Assembly: GCA_044445605.1 (NCBI GenBank)
Contig: JBIOEA010000007.1
Span: forward strand, 3,383-67,382
Direction: 5' to 3'
Length of the DNA: 64,000 bases
From: CAWKDC01 sp044445605
GTDB lineage: Bacteria > Pseudomonadota > Gammaproteobacteria > JABCZS01
Shown: positions 58,169 to 64,000 of the stretch, one piece after another
How the letters are laid out: every line of letters starts with the position of its first letter
Position numbering within the stretch: position 1 is the first letter of the stretch
Notes under the pieces: model-generated
Databases searched by the model: none
Seen by the model: the letters and a program-made list of their open reading frames with translations, nothing else
Told to the model about the DNA's origin: nothing
Translations under genes and position numbers: made by a program

Positions 58169-58786
58169 TTACTTGTTCATCTTCATACGCTTCCTATTAT
58201 CGCGATCATCATCCTTATCATCATCGTTTCCATCCTTAATATTCTGATTTGCTGCGATTGAAATTTTAGCATTATGAGCATCAATTGCCTCTATAACAGT
58301 TTGCTTTGGATCATCTCCGCGTTTTAATACGGCGATACATAAACCTGTCCATACATTTATATCAGAATCAAATTTCATCTTTTTAAAAATCATTGTATGA
58401 GCTGGGTATAAAAACTCTCCACTCCCTATAGCCATGCGCTTACAACGATTGTCACAATATTTTTCATACTTCCCATCAGGATCAGTGACCACGCAAAACT
58501 CAGGGGTGTTGTCAGGGGTTTTGAAGGCGCGATTTTTTCTGGCAGTTTTTTCGTCTTCATCGCTCATCGTACTGATAACACGCATTGCAATATTGCGCGC
58601 TTTATAAGCCGAAAGGGCTTCGATGTGACCTTCCAAATCTTTAGTGCAACCCTTAAACTTTAGCGTTGTCCATTCATTTTCTCTTCCTGCATATAATGGA
58701 TTACCAGCACCCGGTAGATAAGCGAGTACCAGGTAATCACTCTCCAGCGTCGCCGGAATATCACATATGCTATTTAATGTTGGCAT
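58169..58786 (-). CDS. Hypothetical protein, 205 aa
   Basis: Unrecognised. No signal peptide or membrane segment is present. The C-terminal about 30 residues are an acidic then basic run (DGNDDDKDDDRDNRKRMKMNK) that is probably disordered. The middle has several cysteines (EKYCDNRCKRMA near residue 110). A strong AAGGAGG sits nine bases before the ATG. It overlaps the 3' end of the acetyltransferase gene by 17 bases, so both are read from one transcript. Confidence 0.65.
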   Translation of the reverse strand: MPTLNSICDIPATLESDYLVLAYLPGAGNPLYAGRENEWTTLKFKGCTKDLEGHIEALSAYKARNIAMRVISTMSDEDEKTARKNRAFKTPDNTPEFCVVTDPDGKYEKYCDNRCKRMAIGSGEFLYPAHTMIFKKMKFDSDINVWTGLCIAVLKRGDDPKQTVIEAIDAHNAKISIAANQNIKDGNDDDKDDDRDNRKRMKMNK

Positions 58787-59330
58787 TATTTTGTACCTCC
58801 TTATCCATGTACAAAAACTTGACTGGCAAACGATTGGGCAAAGTCAGGGTGTAATCCTTTTTTGCGATAAATCCGTGCCTTGTGTAAAATGAAATGCCTG
58901 GGACAGTAGCCATTAACTCTAATGTTGTGAAACCAGCTTTTCTAGCTTCTTGTTCACAATGTTGCAATAAAATAGTGGCTAATCCTTGACGCGCAAAATC
59001 AGGATGAATAAAAAAGGCTCTGATTTTGGCGGGATCTTTTGCTGGGTCAAGAAATCCCGGCACACGTGAGCTTGATTGATCGCCTCCAAATAATGTGTTA
59101 CGTAGACTGTAGCCACCGCATCCTGCAATGATATTGTCCAGCTCAATCACGAAATATGTTTTATCGATGATCAGTTCTTTGTCGACCCCAAAAACATATT
59201 GATTTAAACCTTCAATTTCTTTTGACGTATAATAATTCTCGCTCAGCTTGAGCGCTGAAAGATGGATTAACCTGTTGAGAATGTCCACCTCATCGAGGCG
59301 TGCATGTCGGATGTTAAAATTTGGCATCAT
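58770..59330 (-). CDS. GNAT-family N-acetyltransferase
   Basis: The 186-residue protein has the acetyl-CoA loop RAFFIHPDFARQGLATILLQHCEQEA near residues 100-125 and a C-terminal FYTRHGFIAKK segment. The N-terminal ARLDEVDILNRLI is typical of the family. The acceptor is unknown. It is the first gene of a two-gene unit with the hypothetical gene at 58169. Confidence 0.9.
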   Translation of the reverse strand: MMPNFNIRHARLDEVDILNRLIHLSALKLSENYYTSKEIEGLNQYVFGVDKELIIDKTYFVIELDNIIAGCGGYSLRNTLFGGDQSSSRVPGFLDPAKDPAKIRAFFIHPDFARQGLATILLQHCEQEARKAGFTTLELMATVPGISFYTRHGFIAKKDYTLTLPNRLPVKFLYMDKEVQNNANIK

Positions 59331-59393
59331 CTAAACTCCACTGGCTGGTGCTTAAATAATAGCATGTATACGAAGAAGAGAAATAGGGTGAAA

Positions 59394-59924
59394 TCACCCT
59401 ATAAGGGGATTGGTTAACCCGCGCGCAATGGCTTGCATGATTAATTCGCTTCGTGATTTACAATTCAACTTTATTTTGATCGCATTTAAATAATGCTCAA
59501 CCGTACGTGGCGATAAGCCTAAGATTTTTGCAATCTGTTTGATGCTGGAGCCTAAAGCAAGTTCTTTGAGGCAAGCAGTTTGCTGCGGTGTGAGCGGGAT
59601 AAACGTATTGTTTTCAACGGGAAAGGACATGCCTAAAATGCCAATAATTTTACCGTGATGGCCGAGGAGGGGGGATTTGAAGCAACGTCTTATGTGCTGC
59701 TTTCCTTTGATGATGGGATGCTCAATAAAAACATGAGTAGTGCTGGTTTTAATGACCTTCGCATCATTCTCCATAATCTGCGACGCGGTGTGAGCCCACG
59801 GTAATGCTAGGTCGTTTTTGCCGATAATATCATTTATCTTGTTGATCAGCGCAAAGTCCATGAACTCGTGATTGGCTGATAAATATATTCCATTGATATC
59901 TTTGCTGTAACAGTTGACCATCAT
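59394..59924 (-). CDS. PAS-LuxR transcriptional regulator (176 aa)
   Basis: The N-terminal about 105 residues form a PAS-like sensor (CYSKDINGIYLSANHEFMDF and GHHGKIIGILGMSFPV), and the C-terminal about 60 residues a LuxR/NarL helix-turn-helix (SIKQIAKILGLSPRTVEHYLNAIKIKLNCKSRSELI). There is no autoinducer-binding domain of the LuxR kind and no adjacent luxI. PAS-HTH regulators of this size are common in Legionella and Coxiella. Ligand and targets are unknown. Confidence 0.9.
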   Translation of the reverse strand: MMVNCYSKDINGIYLSANHEFMDFALINKINDIIGKNDLALPWAHTASQIMENDAKVIKTSTTHVFIEHPIIKGKQHIRRCFKSPLLGHHGKIIGILGMSFPVENNTFIPLTPQQTACLKELALGSSIKQIAKILGLSPRTVEHYLNAIKIKLNCKSRSELIMQAIARGLTNPLIG

Positions 59925-60027
59925 AGCTCCCGGTAAGTATTTAGGCTGTCTGAGTTGCTCTCAACTCCGACTGGTACTTGTGAAAAAATAAAATTTCTGT
60001 TCTTTCTCGCGCGTTAATTCGGGTTCT

Positions 60028-60138
60028 TTAGTCACACTTATCCGAAATGGTGCACCGGTTGAATTCGCCTGCACTTATGGAAGGCCAAGCTGCATCTTTT
60101 CCGGGGAAAAGTATGGGTAACAGTTCCATGAATTTCAT
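60028..60138 (-). CDS. Possible small protein (36 aa) upstream of the LuxR gene
   Basis: An ATG at 60138 with an AGGAG seven to eight bases upstream opens a 36-codon frame rich in hydrophobic residues at the N-terminus (MKFMELLPILFPGKDAAWP) and ending with two cysteines. It is on the same strand as the LuxR gene, about 100 bases upstream. The ribosome site supports translation; length and lack of known relatives keep the confidence low. Confidence 0.35.
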   Translation of the reverse strand: MKFMELLPILFPGKDAAWPSISAGEFNRCTISDKCD

Positions 60139-60365
60139 ATGAAGTACTCCTAATCGACACTTCTGCACAATAATTGATGCAGCTTCCGTAGCGTAAGCTA
60201 CCTGTGGGCAAGTCTTTAATAACCTTGCCAGCATATCGTAAGATCGTCCAAAGAGTCAATAATGACAGTTTGGATTTTAGTAGCCCTCAGGACCACAATA
60301 TACGCCTTCCAACCCGATCAGGCTATTGAAAAAGGATGGGGGCGTGATAATGGGCTTGTAGGATG
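60139..60365. other. Non-coding stretch between the small ORF and hicB
   Basis: No supported gene. Several short frames on both strands are open (for example 60038-60259 minus) but none has a convincing ribosome site together with protein-like composition. Confidence 0.5.
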
Positions 60366-60698
60366 TTAATCACCGCACAATCTATCGCTGATAAACCTAT
60401 TTAGGCTGACATTTGCTTCGGCAGCTTTGATGGCTAAAAGGCGATGCCTGTCGGGTGGGATACGAACTTGAAATTTTCCGCTGTAGCGTTTTTCTACAAT
60501 AGGTTGTGGGATGGGCTCTTGATTGGTTTTCATGTCTTCAACAATATCGTCAATTAATTTAATGATACCCTTAAGGGCGGCCGATTGTGTTTTGGCCAAA
60601 TGCGAAAGACTGGGAAATTCTAGACAGGAACCTACATATTCTTGATCTTCTTCGGACCACGTTATTCGATATGTATAATGATCGCTTTGCTGTTTCAT
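60366..60698 (-). CDS. hicB: HicB-family antitoxin
   Basis: The 110-residue protein has the HicB partial RNase-H-like N-terminal domain (YRITWSEEDQEYVGSCLEFPSLSHLAKTQSAALKGI) and a C-terminal ribbon-helix-helix DNA-binding domain (RYSGKFQVRIPPDRHRLLAIKAAEANVSLNRFISDRL). HicB neutralises HicA, an mRNA interferase, and represses the operon. Here hicA upstream is broken, so HicB is orphaned. Its ATG overlaps the TGA of the hicA relic. The operator/promoter at 60857-60885 is intact. Confidence 0.92.
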   Translation of the reverse strand: MKQQSDHYTYRITWSEEDQEYVGSCLEFPSLSHLAKTQSAALKGIIKLIDDIVEDMKTNQEPIPQPIVEKRYSGKFQVRIPPDRHRLLAIKAAEANVSLNRFISDRLCGD

Positions 60699-60851
60699 TG
60701 TTCACTCTCCAGTTTATCAATGGCTGTCAATACTTGTTTCACCTGATAAAATTTAGCTTTAGAAATGTTCACAAACCCGCATCAGTTCATTAATACTGAT
60801 GTTCTTAGGGTTTTCCCGCATTTTTATGATTATTTTTTGTATTCGATTCAT
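60695..60851 (-). pseudogene. hicA: hicA toxin relic with internal deletion and frameshift
   Basis: The start of a HicA of the MNRxxK type is present (MNRIQKIIIKMRENPKN, then NELMRVCEHF) but runs into a stop after 30 codons. In a different frame, the typical C-terminus KAKFYQVKQVLTAIDKLE continues up to the hicB start. The HicA core between them, which holds the catalytic histidine (GGSH/GTSH) and the strand TPWPGDPR, is missing. I estimate about 33 codons lost. The toxin cannot be functional. Confidence 0.85.
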
Positions 60852-60856
60852 AGTTA

Positions 60857-60885
60857 ATTGTAGTATCATTAATGATACTAGTCAA
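60857..60885 (-). promoter_or_regulatory. hicAB promoter with palindromic operator
   Basis: On the minus strand TTGACT (60880-60885) and TACAAT (60857-60862) are 17 bases apart. The spacer is filled by a perfect 18-base palindrome AGTATCATTAATGATACT (60862-60879), the probable HicB operator. Confidence 0.8.
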
Positions 60886-61025
60886 TAGGTGTCGCGGAAA
60901 ATATATTGTTATATTTATCAATTGGTTATTGTAAAAAAGGTTGTTCGGCTTTACTTTTTTTTGTCCACATGCCTGGGCTCTGCGGCCTTGACGCAATGTG
61001 ATTTTTGTGTTTAAGTGCTAGACCT

Positions 61026-61319
61026 ATGCGTATAAAACCTCGACACTATGTTATGACACTCATGATGATTTTCGTCATGCTGTGTGCTACTTTATTGTCA
61101 AGTTTCCACCATCATGATGGTCAAGACAGCGTTGCACTTGAGCAAGGATGCGACATTTGTTTAACCATGGAGTATTTAGAGCTCGGTGCGTTACCTGTTG
61201 GCCTCGCATGGGTTGCCATTATCTCAATATCTATCCATGGGCTTCTCCTCGCACCCCTGGTGCTACGTCTCCTTGTCCCATTCTCTTCTGTTCAGCCTCG
61301 GGCCCCTCCTTTTGTGTAA
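61026..61319 (+). CDS. Small membrane protein, DUF2946-like (97 aa)
   Basis: The protein has a hydrophobic segment (about residues 9-27; MTLMMIFVMLCATLLSS), a FHHHDG histidine cluster, a CDICL CxxC pair and a second hydrophobic segment (about 66-90), ending in QPRAPPFV. This pattern is like the DUF2946 proteins that commonly sit beside metal-related outer-membrane receptors and transporters. The ATG at 61026 is preferred to an in-frame ATG seven codons earlier. The His-rich membrane protein 51 bases downstream supports a metal-linked role; which metal is not evident. Confidence 0.65.
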   Translation: MRIKPRHYVMTLMMIFVMLCATLLSSFHHHDGQDSVALEQGCDICLTMEYLELGALPVGLAWVAIISISIHGLLLAPLVLRLLVPFSSVQPRAPPFV

Positions 61320-61370
61320 ATCTCAAACGTTCAGAATAACGATTATGTGATTTAAACAGAGGATATTATT

Positions 61371-62849
61371 GTGTTAAATAGCAAGCATATTGAAAGTGTT
61401 GCGTCTTCGCATGCGCACAGCCATAGCGGTCAAGCCTGCACTGGGCATGGGCATTCGCATGGGAATGGGCACGATAGCTGCTCTGACAGTGTTGAATATA
61501 TTAAATTTTGGGAATACCACTGGATCTTGTGGATTATGATGGGGCCATTGAGTCTCATTCCCAATGTTCTGATTGCACTCTTTAATTGGGGCCGCGCAAA
61601 ATATACCCATTATTGGGTCCCCTTTTTATTTGCCTTTGGGGAGTATGCATTTCAAGGGCAATTGAATGCCGGCAAAGTGTCAAGGGCATGCAAAATCATT
61701 AGAATCATAGCAACTTCGATTTGCGTAGCTGCAATTGCTGCTGTTGTTGTCATGACTGGGTTTGAAGCTTTCCGGGAATCTGGTGGTGAAATGCCTCTAT
61801 GGCCTGAGGGTGGGATGACCATGATCATAAGGGCCGGCTGGATTGCGCTGGCAAGTATGGGTGTAAATATGATGGCTGTGTTTGTGGGGAGTGCGGCAAA
61901 CCATAATAAAATTCAACCCTATTTAAATAAGCGTGTGCTGTTACAAGAGTTAACAAATCGCAAGACGGGCGGAAACGATTCCGTTCCTCATGGCAAGTAC
62001 GAAACTCCAGAGATAAAAATGTGTAATAGAGTCAGGTATGGCCACGACCTAAATGGATTTGTAGGCTCTTCAATGAGTTTTCTTGTGTTTGCAGCGTATG
62101 GCGTTGAAATGTTTGGTGGGTCTATGGGTATCAATAACGCCACATTATTCATCATGTTCATTGCTAGAACTATTTCATCAATATTGTCGGTTGCGGTGGC
62201 ACCTATTACGGGGGAATATCGATTGAAGGTTCATAAAGATGAGGTTGCCAATAAAATGGATGCCTATGTTGCTGCTGGAAATAATTCAGTTATTACCAAA
62301 GCGATTAATCAGGTGCTGGGGGATGTGCCTGAAAGCAATGAAAGGAGGTGTATGTATTTCAGCTGTTATCGTGCCTGTGAGCGGTATTTAAAAAAACATC
62401 CTCAAACCGTGCAAATTGATGCGAGCAAAATTAAGCAGGCTGTGAGCCCCTATATTGAAAATAATCGAATCAATATGCAGCACATTAAAATGCGGGCCTC
62501 AACATCAAGAATTAACCAGATGGATGCATTTCTTTTTATTGAAAATGCGGTTGAGGCACATTTGCTTGGAAGGGAAAATGCCCCGATTATCCGCACCATT
62601 GAAGGTCGTCCTATTGCAAACGGGCAACAGGAGGAATTGTTGTGCCGGGCAATGCGAAATGAAGGCAAGGAAGATTTCAGCGGGCTTGTTGAGAAAGGAA
62701 TTTTGACTCAAGATACCGTGACATTTCAATGGAAAGTAAAAAAAGATTGTGCTGCATCGTATGTGACAACATCGCTGCATGGACAACCCTCATTTGAAGT
62801 GGCGGTGATGGGCGGGGATCTCCTTCAGAAATGTGTAAGAGCAAACTAA
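61371..62849 (+). CDS. His-rich polytopic membrane protein (492 aa)
   Basis: A GTG start gives an N-terminal His-rich stretch (about residues 14-36, HAHSHSGQACTGHGHSHGNG) like the metal-binding ends of CDF and ZIP transporters. Five membrane segments follow between about residues 48 and 275, for example WILWIMMGPLSLIPNVLIALF and IIRIIATSICVAAIAAVVVM. The C-terminal about 200 residues are soluble. I recognise no known transporter motif, so the family is unassigned. The pairing with the DUF2946-like gene suggests metal handling. Confidence 0.7.
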   Translation: MLNSKHIESVASSHAHSHSGQACTGHGHSHGNGHDSCSDSVEYIKFWEYHWILWIMMGPLSLIPNVLIALFNWGRAKYTHYWVPFLFAFGEYAFQGQLNAGKVSRACKIIRIIATSICVAAIAAVVVMTGFEAFRESGGEMPLWPEGGMTMIIRAGWIALASMGVNMMAVFVGSAANHNKIQPYLNKRVLLQELTNRKTGGNDSVPHGKYETPEIKMCNRVRYGHDLNGFVGSSMSFLVFAAYGVEMFGGSMGINNATLFIMFIARTISSILSVAVAPITGEYRLKVHKDEVANKMDAYVAAGNNSVITKAINQVLGDVPESNERRCMYFSCYRACERYLKKHPQTVQIDASKIKQAVSPYIENNRINMQHIKMRASTSRINQMDAFLFIENAVEAHLLGRENAPIIRTIEGRPIANGQQEELLCRAMRNEGKEDFSGLVEKGILTQDTVTFQWKVKKDCAASYVTTSLHGQPSFEVAVMGGDLLQKCVRAN

Positions 62850-62859
62850 TTATGGCGAA

Positions 62860-62901
62860 TTAATTTAGCTTTGCTTTTTTGGCACATCTTTCTAGGGATC
62901 T
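62860..62901 (-). pseudogene. Relic of an ankyrin-gene 3' end
   Basis: Reading the minus strand from 62901 gives RSLERCAKKAKLN and a stop, similar to the last codons of the ankyrin genes (LLLEKMMPITKKAKLN). The DNA AATTTAGCTTTGCTTTTTT here differs from the same stretch at the end of ankyrin gene 2 by one base. The frame is closed just upstream, so only a tail remains. This is a weak but specific match. Confidence 0.4.
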
Positions 62902-62933
62902 ACAACATCTGATGAAATTCTATCTGATTTTTA

Positions 62934-62966
62934 GGGCTGTATCAGGCCGCAGGCCTGACACAGCCC
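62934..62966. terminator. Bidirectional hairpin (composite repeat module D)
   Basis: GGGCTGT (62934-62940) and AGGCC pair with GGCCT and ACAGCCC (62960-62966), with a single mismatch in a 15-position stem. It lies between the convergent 61371 and 62967 genes, ending one base before the second stop, and is a module of the composite repeats. Confidence 0.7.
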
Positions 62967-63815
62967 TTAAAGCTGGATCTTTAGTTTTGACCCTGATTCG
63001 GCTCGTGCTTGCGCTAATTGATTGTTCAATTGCGCAAGAGATTTATCTTGCCAAATGGTGGTAGCGGCGATGGCTGCCTGAGTGGGCTGTTCCAATACAT
63101 CAAACATTTTTTTATCATTGATGGTGGCTGCAGCTAAGCGCATGATAGCCAAGCCCCAGGCACGGTAATCTCCTGGCGGAAATTTATCAAATAGTTTTTT
63201 AACGAAAGCGTCTTCAGTGTCATTTACACTGGCTCCGACTATTTTTCGAATTTGTTCGAGACCGTAGTCATAGGTTTTTTCATCATTAGCATGAGCAGCT
63301 GCAGGCAGGCTCATTACCCAAGCCCATAGTGGAGTGCCAGCGTCTGTTGGTTTGGCAAGATAATCAGTTGTGAGAGAATCTCCCGCTGCGACCATTTTAT
63401 CTCTCGCTGCTGTGTATTCCGCGCCTTCTAGGCCGGCGGCCAGATATCCCCAGGCCCATGCCGTAAATGCCGATGGCTGTGCGATTTTCAAAGAGGCCTC
63501 AATCCGATCTATGGCATCTTTGGCATTGCGTGTATTCCCCATGTTATTAGCAGCGGCCAGCATACGGCCATACATCCAGGCCTTCATACCTGCTTCACTA
63601 CCTTTAGCCCAATCGGGAAATTTGCCTGCATTCATGGCTGCTGTCATGGCCGAAAGGGCTGCATTATATTGCTGACCGTACCCCAGGAAGGAGTTAATCA
63701 GCATTATCATGCTTAAATCATAGGCATTCGTTTCTGGCTTAATAATCATACCTGGCTCTGCCAACATATTGTTTCTAATGTCTGTGCATTCGACATCTTG
63801 CAAATTGTTAATCAT
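62967..63815 (-). CDS. Hypothetical helical protein (282 aa)
   Basis: Unrecognised. The protein is alanine-rich and helical throughout, with repeating helix pairs such as MKAWMYGRMLAAANNMGN, FTAWAWGYLAAGLEGAEYT and YRAWGLAIMRLAAATIND, so a TPR-like or other helical-repeat fold is likely. No signal peptide or membrane segment is clear. GAGGAGA lies just before the ATG. The flanks are the repeat module and an IS left end. Confidence 0.65.
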   Translation of the reverse strand: MINNLQDVECTDIRNNMLAEPGMIIKPETNAYDLSMIMLINSFLGYGQQYNAALSAMTAAMNAGKFPDWAKGSEAGMKAWMYGRMLAAANNMGNTRNAKDAIDRIEASLKIAQPSAFTAWAWGYLAAGLEGAEYTAARDKMVAAGDSLTTDYLAKPTDAGTPLWAWVMSLPAAAHANDEKTYDYGLEQIRKIVGASVNDTEDAFVKKLFDKFPPGDYRAWGLAIMRLAAATINDKKMFDVLEQPTQAAIAATTIWQDKSLAQLNNQLAQARAESGSKLKIQL

Positions 63816-63865
63816 GATTGTCTCCTCTGTACTACGGATATGTACTCATTTTACTAATTTTACTA

Positions 63866-63954
63866 GGGCCTGTTGACATTTCAATATAATGCTTTGATTT
63901 ATAAGAGCAAACTCGTAGAATTGGTTTTCCAAGACACAACAAAACGAGTTTGCA
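63866..63954 (+). mobile_element. Left end of an IS5-type insertion sequence
   Basis: GGGCCTGTTGACATTTC at 63866 looks like an IS5-family left terminal inverted repeat and leads into the transposase gene at 63955. The right end lies outside the window, so the element cannot be measured. Confidence 0.65.
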
Positions 63955-64000
63955 ATGACCCGACTTCTGCTCACGGATGAGATTTGGTCGAAGCTAAGAA
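63955..64000 (+). CDS. IS5-family transposase, N-terminal fragment (cut by the window)
   Basis: The first 15 codons read MTRLLLTDEIWSKLR, the usual start of IS5-group (IS427/IS1031-type) transposase ORF A. The remainder is outside the window. Confidence 0.75.
   Translation, partial: MTRLLLTDEIWSKLR

Noticed and set aside
60038..60259. 73-codon minus-strand frame overlapping the small ORF upstream of luxR
   Set aside because: No ribosome site and no protein-like pattern; the 36-codon frame with an AGGAG is the better candidate.

Overview
The window looks like chromosomal DNA of a gammaproteobacterium in or near the Legionellales (relatives of Coxiella, Legionella, Berkiella). The evidence is gammaproteobacterial gene order (leuS-lptE-holA with rsfS-rlmH-mrdA; dapA-lipoprotein-purC; ispB facing rplU-rpmA-obgE) mixed with a dense set of eukaryote-like and orphan proteins (ankyrin, leucine-rich, F-box-like, HAD-like, membrane-hairpin proteins) and AddAB instead of RecBCD. 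The taxonomic placement is inference.

Layout. 1-5.9 kb (minus strand): leuS-lptE-holA-rsfS-rlmH-mrdA, translationally coupled, with nadD absent from its usual place. 6-12.5 kb: an unknown gene, then a six-gene minus-strand shikimate operon (aroA-aroQ-aroE-DAHP synthase-aroB-aroC) whose genes overlap end to end; only shikimate kinase is missing. 12.6-22.7 kb: an accessory island with two paralogous membrane-hairpin proteins, two paralogous ankyrin proteins with the same promoter, an LRR protein, oligopeptidase B and an AlbA_2/RecG-like regulator. 22.7-30.3 kb: addB-addA, whose 5' end carries an inserted AlbA_2 gene bracketed by a 141-bp direct repeat of the addB start, so that addB is regenerated downstream. 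30.3-38.7 kb: 5'-nucleotidase, alkyl sulfatase, an 849-residue orphan protein, a berberine-bridge-type flavoenzyme overlapping an outer-membrane protein, and a small DUF3579-like protein. 38.8-52.5 kb: mostly core genes (rarA, pssA, an orphan response regulator, PIN-PhoH ATPase, dapA, a minimal BamC-like lipoprotein, purC, cyclophilin, LPS-kinase-like protein, nucleoside hydrolase, ispB, rplU, rpmA, obgE) and a mono-haem-motif periplasmic protein. 52.7-64 kb: accessory DNA with two GNATs, a TfoX-N protein, orphan and HAD-like proteins, a group II intron lying inside a 62-bp inverted repeat, a PAS-LuxR regulator, a hicAB locus with a wrecked toxin, a His-rich membrane protein with a DUF2946-like partner, and the left end of an IS5-type element.

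A family of composite palindromic repeats links the accessory segments (about 21.5, 55.9, 58.0 and 62.9 kb); a shorter hairpin family with core GCGAAAAATCTTTCG occurs at 12.6, 15.8 and 41.5 kb. The strongest unusual signals are the AlbA_2 insertion that restores its target gene, the paralogous hairpin/ankyrin gene pairs, the almost complete shikimate operon, the inverted-repeat-flanked intron and the toxin-dead hicAB locus. No CRISPR array, rRNA or tRNA gene was recognised.
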